From Rhodococcus sp. B50 (GTDB taxonomy: Bacteria > Actinomycetota > Actinomycetes > Mycobacteriales > Mycobacteriaceae), in NCBI RefSeq assembly GCF_013602415.1, contig NZ_WPAG02000002.1, positions 5,211,480 through 5,275,479 of the forward strand: a DNA stretch of 64,000 bases. Direction: 5' to 3'. Both the position numbers and the translations under genes were made by a program. The notes beneath the pieces are model-generated. The model was not told the origin of the DNA. It worked only from the letters and a program-made list of their open reading frames with translations, and ran no database searches. Below, one piece after another: positions 61,601 through 64,000 of this stretch. How positions within the stretch are numbered: position 1 is the stretch's first letter; the number at the start of each line of letters is the position of its first letter.

Positions 61601-64000
61601 CGCCGACCTGCCGTTCGAGCGGTTGGTCGAGGTGCTCGATCCGCCCCGCTCGCAGGCGCGGCATCCGCTCTTCCAGGTGATGCTCACCTTCCAGAACATG
61701 CCGGTGTCGACCCTCGAACTGCCCGAACTGTCCATCGGTGGAGTCGAATTCGATGCGGCTATCGCCAAGTTCGATCTCCAGGTGACCGTTGCCGGACTCG
61801 ACGCGATCGACGGTTCCGACGGTCTGGCGGTCGAATTCACGTACGCCACAGACCTGTTCGACGAACGGACCGTCGCCGGTTTCGCCCGGCGATTCGCCCG
61901 GCTCCTGGACGCAGTCGTCGTCGACGAACGCGTCGCGGTCGGCGATCTGCCCTTCCTGTCCGACGGCGAGCGCACAAGCATTCTCTCCGAGTGGAATTCG
62001 CTCGGAGCGGGTGCGGTGGTGTCGGAACCGGCGACCCTCGCCGCGCGTCTCGACGCGTCGGTGCTCGCCCACGCCGCAGCACCCGCGGTGACGTGCGAGG
62101 GGATCACCCTCGACTACGCGGAGCTCGGTGCACGTGCCAACCGCCTCGCGCGCAGGCTGATCGCATCAGGCGTCGGACCGGGAAGCCTCGTGGCGGTGGC
62201 TCTTCCGCGATCTACCGATCTCGTGGTCGCGTTGCTGGCCGTCATCCAGTCCGGGGGCGGTTACCTGCCGGTCGACACCACCTATCCCGCCGAGCGGGTC
62301 CGCTACATGCTCGACGACGCGAAGCCCCGCGTGATCCTGACGTCCGAGCGGATCGGCGACGAGGACGGCGCGGGTGCACTCCGCGACAGCGGAACGGAGA
62401 TCGTCACCGTCGAGAGCGTCGCCGACGTCGCAGCCGCCGAGTCGCGGCCGCTCACCGACGCCGACCGGCTCGCGCCGCTGCGCCCCGAGCACCCGGCTTA
62501 CGTCATCTACACCTCCGGATCGACAGGCCGGCCGAAGGGCGTCGCGGTCACCCACCGGAACGTGCTCACTCTCTTCGCCAATGCCGAGCCGCTGTTCGGT
62601 TTCGGTGCCGGCGACGTGTGGACGCTGTTCCACTCCTACGCGTTCGACTTCTCGGTATGGGAGCTGTGGGGTCCGCTCCTGCACGGTGGGCGGCTCGTCG
62701 TCGTGGACTACATGACCTCCCGCTCTCCCGAACTCTTCGCCCGCCTCGTGCGGGAGGAGGGCGTGACCGTCCTGAACCAGACGCCGTCCGCCTTCTACCA
62801 GTTCGACGAGGCCGATCGCATGCTCGCGGCCGGCTCGGTCGACTCGACGCCGCTCGCCCTGCGTTACGTCGTCTTCGGCGGTGAGGCGCTCGACCCGGGC
62901 CGGCTCGTCGGCTGGTTCGACCGCCACCCTGCGGGTCCGCAGCTGGTGAACATGTACGGCATCACCGAGACCACGGTGCACGTGTCGTACCAGCGCATCG
63001 ACCGGGCCCTCGCGAAGGTGGGTGCCGCCAGCGCCATCGGTCGATCGCTGCCGGGACTCGACGCGTACGTCCTCGACCGACGGCTGCATCCCGTGCCTCC
63101 GGGTGTGCCGGGCGAGCTGTACATCTCCGGCGATCAGCTCTCGCGCGGCTACCTCGCTCGCCCCGACCTGACGACGGCGCGTTTCGTCGCGAACCCGTTC
63201 GGGCGCGGCCGCCTCTACCGGACCGGCGACATCGCGCGCTGGAACAACGAGGGAATCCTCGAATACGCGGGTCGCGGCGACTCGCAGGTCCAGCTCCGCG
63301 GCTTCCGCATCGAGCTCGGCGAGATCGAGTCGGAGCTGTTGCGGGCGCCTGGTGTCGCGCAGGCCGTCGCGCTCGTCCGCGACGACGGGCTCGGCGAACG
63401 CCTCGTCGGTTATGTCGTGCCGCGCACAGGGGAGGCCGTCGACCCCGCCGCAGTACGCGCACACGCCTCCGAATTCCTCACGGGCTACATGGTTCCCGAT
63501 GTGGTGACAGTGCTCGACGAACTCCCGCTCACGGTGAACGGCAAGCTCGACCGCCGCGCGCTTCCCGTCCCCCGCGTCGACATCGACGCGGATCGTTTCC
63601 GCGAACCTGCCACCGAATCCGAACGGATCGTGGCACAGGTCTGGACCGAGGTGCTGGGGATCGACCGCGTCGGCGCCGACGACTCGTTCTTCGATCTGGG
63701 CGGCAACTCCCTCATCGCGACGCGGGTCGTCGCCCGCATCAACGAGGCGACGGGAGCGAACCTGGCGATCCGGGAACTGTTCGAGGATCCCACCGTCGGG
63801 GGCCTGGCCGCGCGCGTCGATGCCGGCGGTGCCGAGGGCGCCGTGCCGGGCCTGGTCGCACGGCCGCGTCGCGGCCGCATCCCGCTCTCGCTCGCGCAGC
63901 AGCGGATGTGGGTGCTCAATCAGCTCGATCCGGGCTCCGCGACGTACAACATCCCGCTCGCCATCCGGTTGCGCGGTGCGCTCGACATCGAGGCGCTGAC
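58632..64000 (+). CDS. Non-ribosomal peptide synthetase 3 (5' part, runs off the window)
   Basis: An open frame to the window end, at least 1789 residues. Residues ~1-55 are a disordered Arg/Gly/Pro/Ser-rich leader; then A13 57-557, T13 567-640, C14 667-1118, A14 1135-1645, T14 1653-1727 and the start of C15 at ~1750. It begins with an A domain; its C partner is C13 at the end of NRPS2. A13 has YTSGSTGRPKG, NAYGPTETTI and GKVDR and pocket DVLFVAAILK (unassigned). C14 has HHISADG. A14 has FDFSVWELW, NQTPS, NMYGITETTVH, pocket DFWNVGMVHK (Thr). T domains are GGNSL. The A13-T13 stretch uses G-ending codons very unlike the rest. ATG 58632 has only a weak GAAGGG upstream; ATG 58572, 60 bases earlier in frame and preceded by GAGGTG, is an alternative. 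The gene lies 206 bases after NRPS2. Confidence 0.93.
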   Translation, partial: MRSRHGGSSDEASAVNPSQPAGTHPNGSDAPARSGERTRVRAPRGPRAPRVGRGERGRGVLLSQLLVAAVESRGDAVAVVEGSRSLSYRELDEVSSRWARWLIGRGIGAGDAVVVAVPRSLESVVVLWAVAKSGATFVPVDPGYPGERVQFMVADSGAVLALTVSSVAPVVVAAAGSVPVVAVDDVSVAGQVAGLSSRPVSYADRVRSVESVDAAWMIYTSGSTGRPKGVVVSHAGVGGVIAAEREHFGVDASSRVLHVCSPSFDVSLLELGVGFSAGATVVVAPAGVGGGPDLADVIASQSVSHVFMTPGALGSMDPAGLDELRVVVVAGESFTPDLVRRWSVPGRRRFFNAYGPTETTILATSSAELVPEAPVVIGSAIAGVGAFVLDERLRPVPEGVVGELYVAGAQVARGYHGRFGLTAARFVADPFTAGGRMYRTGDLVRRGGDGVFEYVGRSDFQVKIRGFRVELGEIDAALSAVPGVGFAVTVGAVLASGESALVSYVVPEAGAVLDPVRVRESVAEVVPGFMVPSLVMVLDRVPLTPVGKVDRAALPEPVFEVAEYRAPRTPMEVAVASEVAQVLGLERVGLDDSFVDLGGNSLAATRLVARLSARLGYRVAVPVVFEASSVLELAARLDDTAGAGVGAGVDAAAAGAGVVLAARRRPERVPLSLAQQRMWFLNRLEPGSAVDNITVAIRLSGRLDVPALSAAISDVLTRHESLRTVYPDEAGVGFQKVLPPSEASFDVVPEQVSTEDVVARVTELVSEGFDVTQQIPLRVRLLRIADDEHVLVVVVHHISADGFSMGPLTRDVIVAYESRVAGRAPEWTPLEVQYADYTLWQREALGDESDPTSPMSRQLDYWRTNLADLPEELALPSDRPRPVHASYRGATHRITVDGRTRNGIADLARRSGATEFMVVHATLAALLARLSGTGDIAIGTPVAGRGQAALDDVIGMFVNTLVLRTDVEDSRSFADLLADVRGVDLEAFTHADLPFERLVEVLDPPRSQARHPLFQVMLTFQNMPVSTLELPELSIGGVEFDAAIAKFDLQVTVAGLDAIDGSDGLAVEFTYATDLFDERTVAGFARRFARLLDAVVVDERVAVGDLPFLSDGERTSILSEWNSLGAGAVVSEPATLAARLDASVLAHAAAPAVTCEGITLDYAELGARANRLARRLIASGVGPGSLVAVALPRSTDLVVALLAVIQSGGGYLPVDTTYPAERVRYMLDDAKPRVILTSERIGDEDGAGALRDSGTEIVTVESVADVAAAESRPLTDADRLAPLRPEHPAYVIYTSGSTGRPKGVAVTHRNVLTLFANAEPLFGFGAGDVWTLFHSYAFDFSVWELWGPLLHGGRLVVVDYMTSRSPELFARLVREEGVTVLNQTPSAFYQFDEADRMLAAGSVDSTPLALRYVVFGGEALDPGRLVGWFDRHPAGPQLVNMYGITETTVHVSYQRIDRALAKVGAASAIGRSLPGLDAYVLDRRLHPVPPGVPGELYISGDQLSRGYLARPDLTTARFVANPFGRGRLYRTGDIARWNNEGILEYAGRGDSQVQLRGFRIELGEIESELLRAPGVAQAVALVRDDGLGERLVGYVVPRTGEAVDPAAVRAHASEFLTGYMVPDVVTVLDELPLTVNGKLDRRALPVPRVDIDADRFREPATESERIVAQVWTEVLGIDRVGADDSFFDLGGNSLIATRVVARINEATGANLAIRELFEDPTVGGLAARVDAGGAEGAVPGLVARPRRGRIPLSLAQQRMWVLNQLDPGSATYNIPLAIRLRGALDIEAL
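58800..60655 (+). other. Codon-usage island covering A13-T13
   Basis: From roughly 58800 nearly every codon ends in G or T (GTG GCG GTG, CGG TGG GCG, GGG GTC GGG); GTC, GCC and CTC are rare. At about 60655, within the C14 core motif LAQQRMWFLN, usage flips back to the C-ending pattern of the rest of the locus. The protein is an intact A-T unit throughout. Confidence 0.75.

Noticed and set aside
58536..62072. Reverse-strand frame opposite NRPS3, with long runs of Arg/His/Pro
   Set aside because: Its composition follows from the G-rich A13 block on the other strand; no ribosome-binding site or domain signature.

Overview
The window is a high-GC actinobacterial chromosome segment with strongly C/G-ending codons and many GTG starts. 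Mycofactocin genes, an ExaC/ThcA-type aldehyde dehydrogenase paired with a DUF779 protein, and very large multimodular NRPS genes together point to Rhodococcus or a close Nocardiaceae relative. The genus call is inference from gene content; no rRNA or other phylogenetic marker is present.

Bases 1-4889 hold the end of a mycofactocin locus. In order: the 3' end of an oxidoreductase gene (probably FAD/OYE type), a reverse-strand tandem-GNAT acetyltransferase gene, then tightly packed mftE-mftF-mftG. MftE and MftF finish and glycosylate the redox peptide; MftG is the GMC enzyme thought to re-oxidise it.

Bases 4890-15309 are central carbon and alcohol/acid metabolism: a GAF-type regulator next to the aldehyde dehydrogenase and DUF779 protein, an unknown protein with a possible winged-helix segment, an MHS-family carboxylate-type transporter preceded by two CRP/GlxR-like dyads, an acyl-CoA synthetase, a small GlsB/YeaQ membrane protein, an acetoacetyl-CoA synthetase and a small membrane protein. 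A plausible theme is oxidation of alcohols to aldehydes by mycofactocin enzymes, then to acids, then uptake and activation of acids as CoA esters.

Bases 15592-64000 are three consecutive same-strand giant NRPS genes of 6975 aa, 7254 aa and at least 1789 aa (the last runs off the window). Reading domains by motif: NRPS1 = C-A-T (x6)-C-tail; NRPS2 = head-A-T-(C-A-T)x5-E-C-degenerate A; NRPS3 = A-T-C-A-T-C... This gives at least 14 loading modules. Binding-pocket residues read by eye predict Ser at modules 3, 7 and 9 and Thr at 5 and 14; the others are unassigned. Module 1 begins with an EntF-like C domain, so the peptide is probably N-acylated by an aryl or fatty acyl group. No thioesterase, MbtH protein or exporter is in the window.

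The most unusual feature is that both protein-protein junctions fall inside a module, between C and A. At the first junction the end of NRPS1 and the start of NRPS2 carry related ~90-residue segments that look like shortened A-domain beginnings. At the second, NRPS2 ends in a ~285-residue A domain lacking the ATP-binding core motifs, resembling the first A domain of NRPS3. The locus also shows recent recombination: a 1,329-bp perfect repeat covering most of A10 and A11, and an A13-T13 block with very different codon usage ending abruptly at a C-domain core motif.
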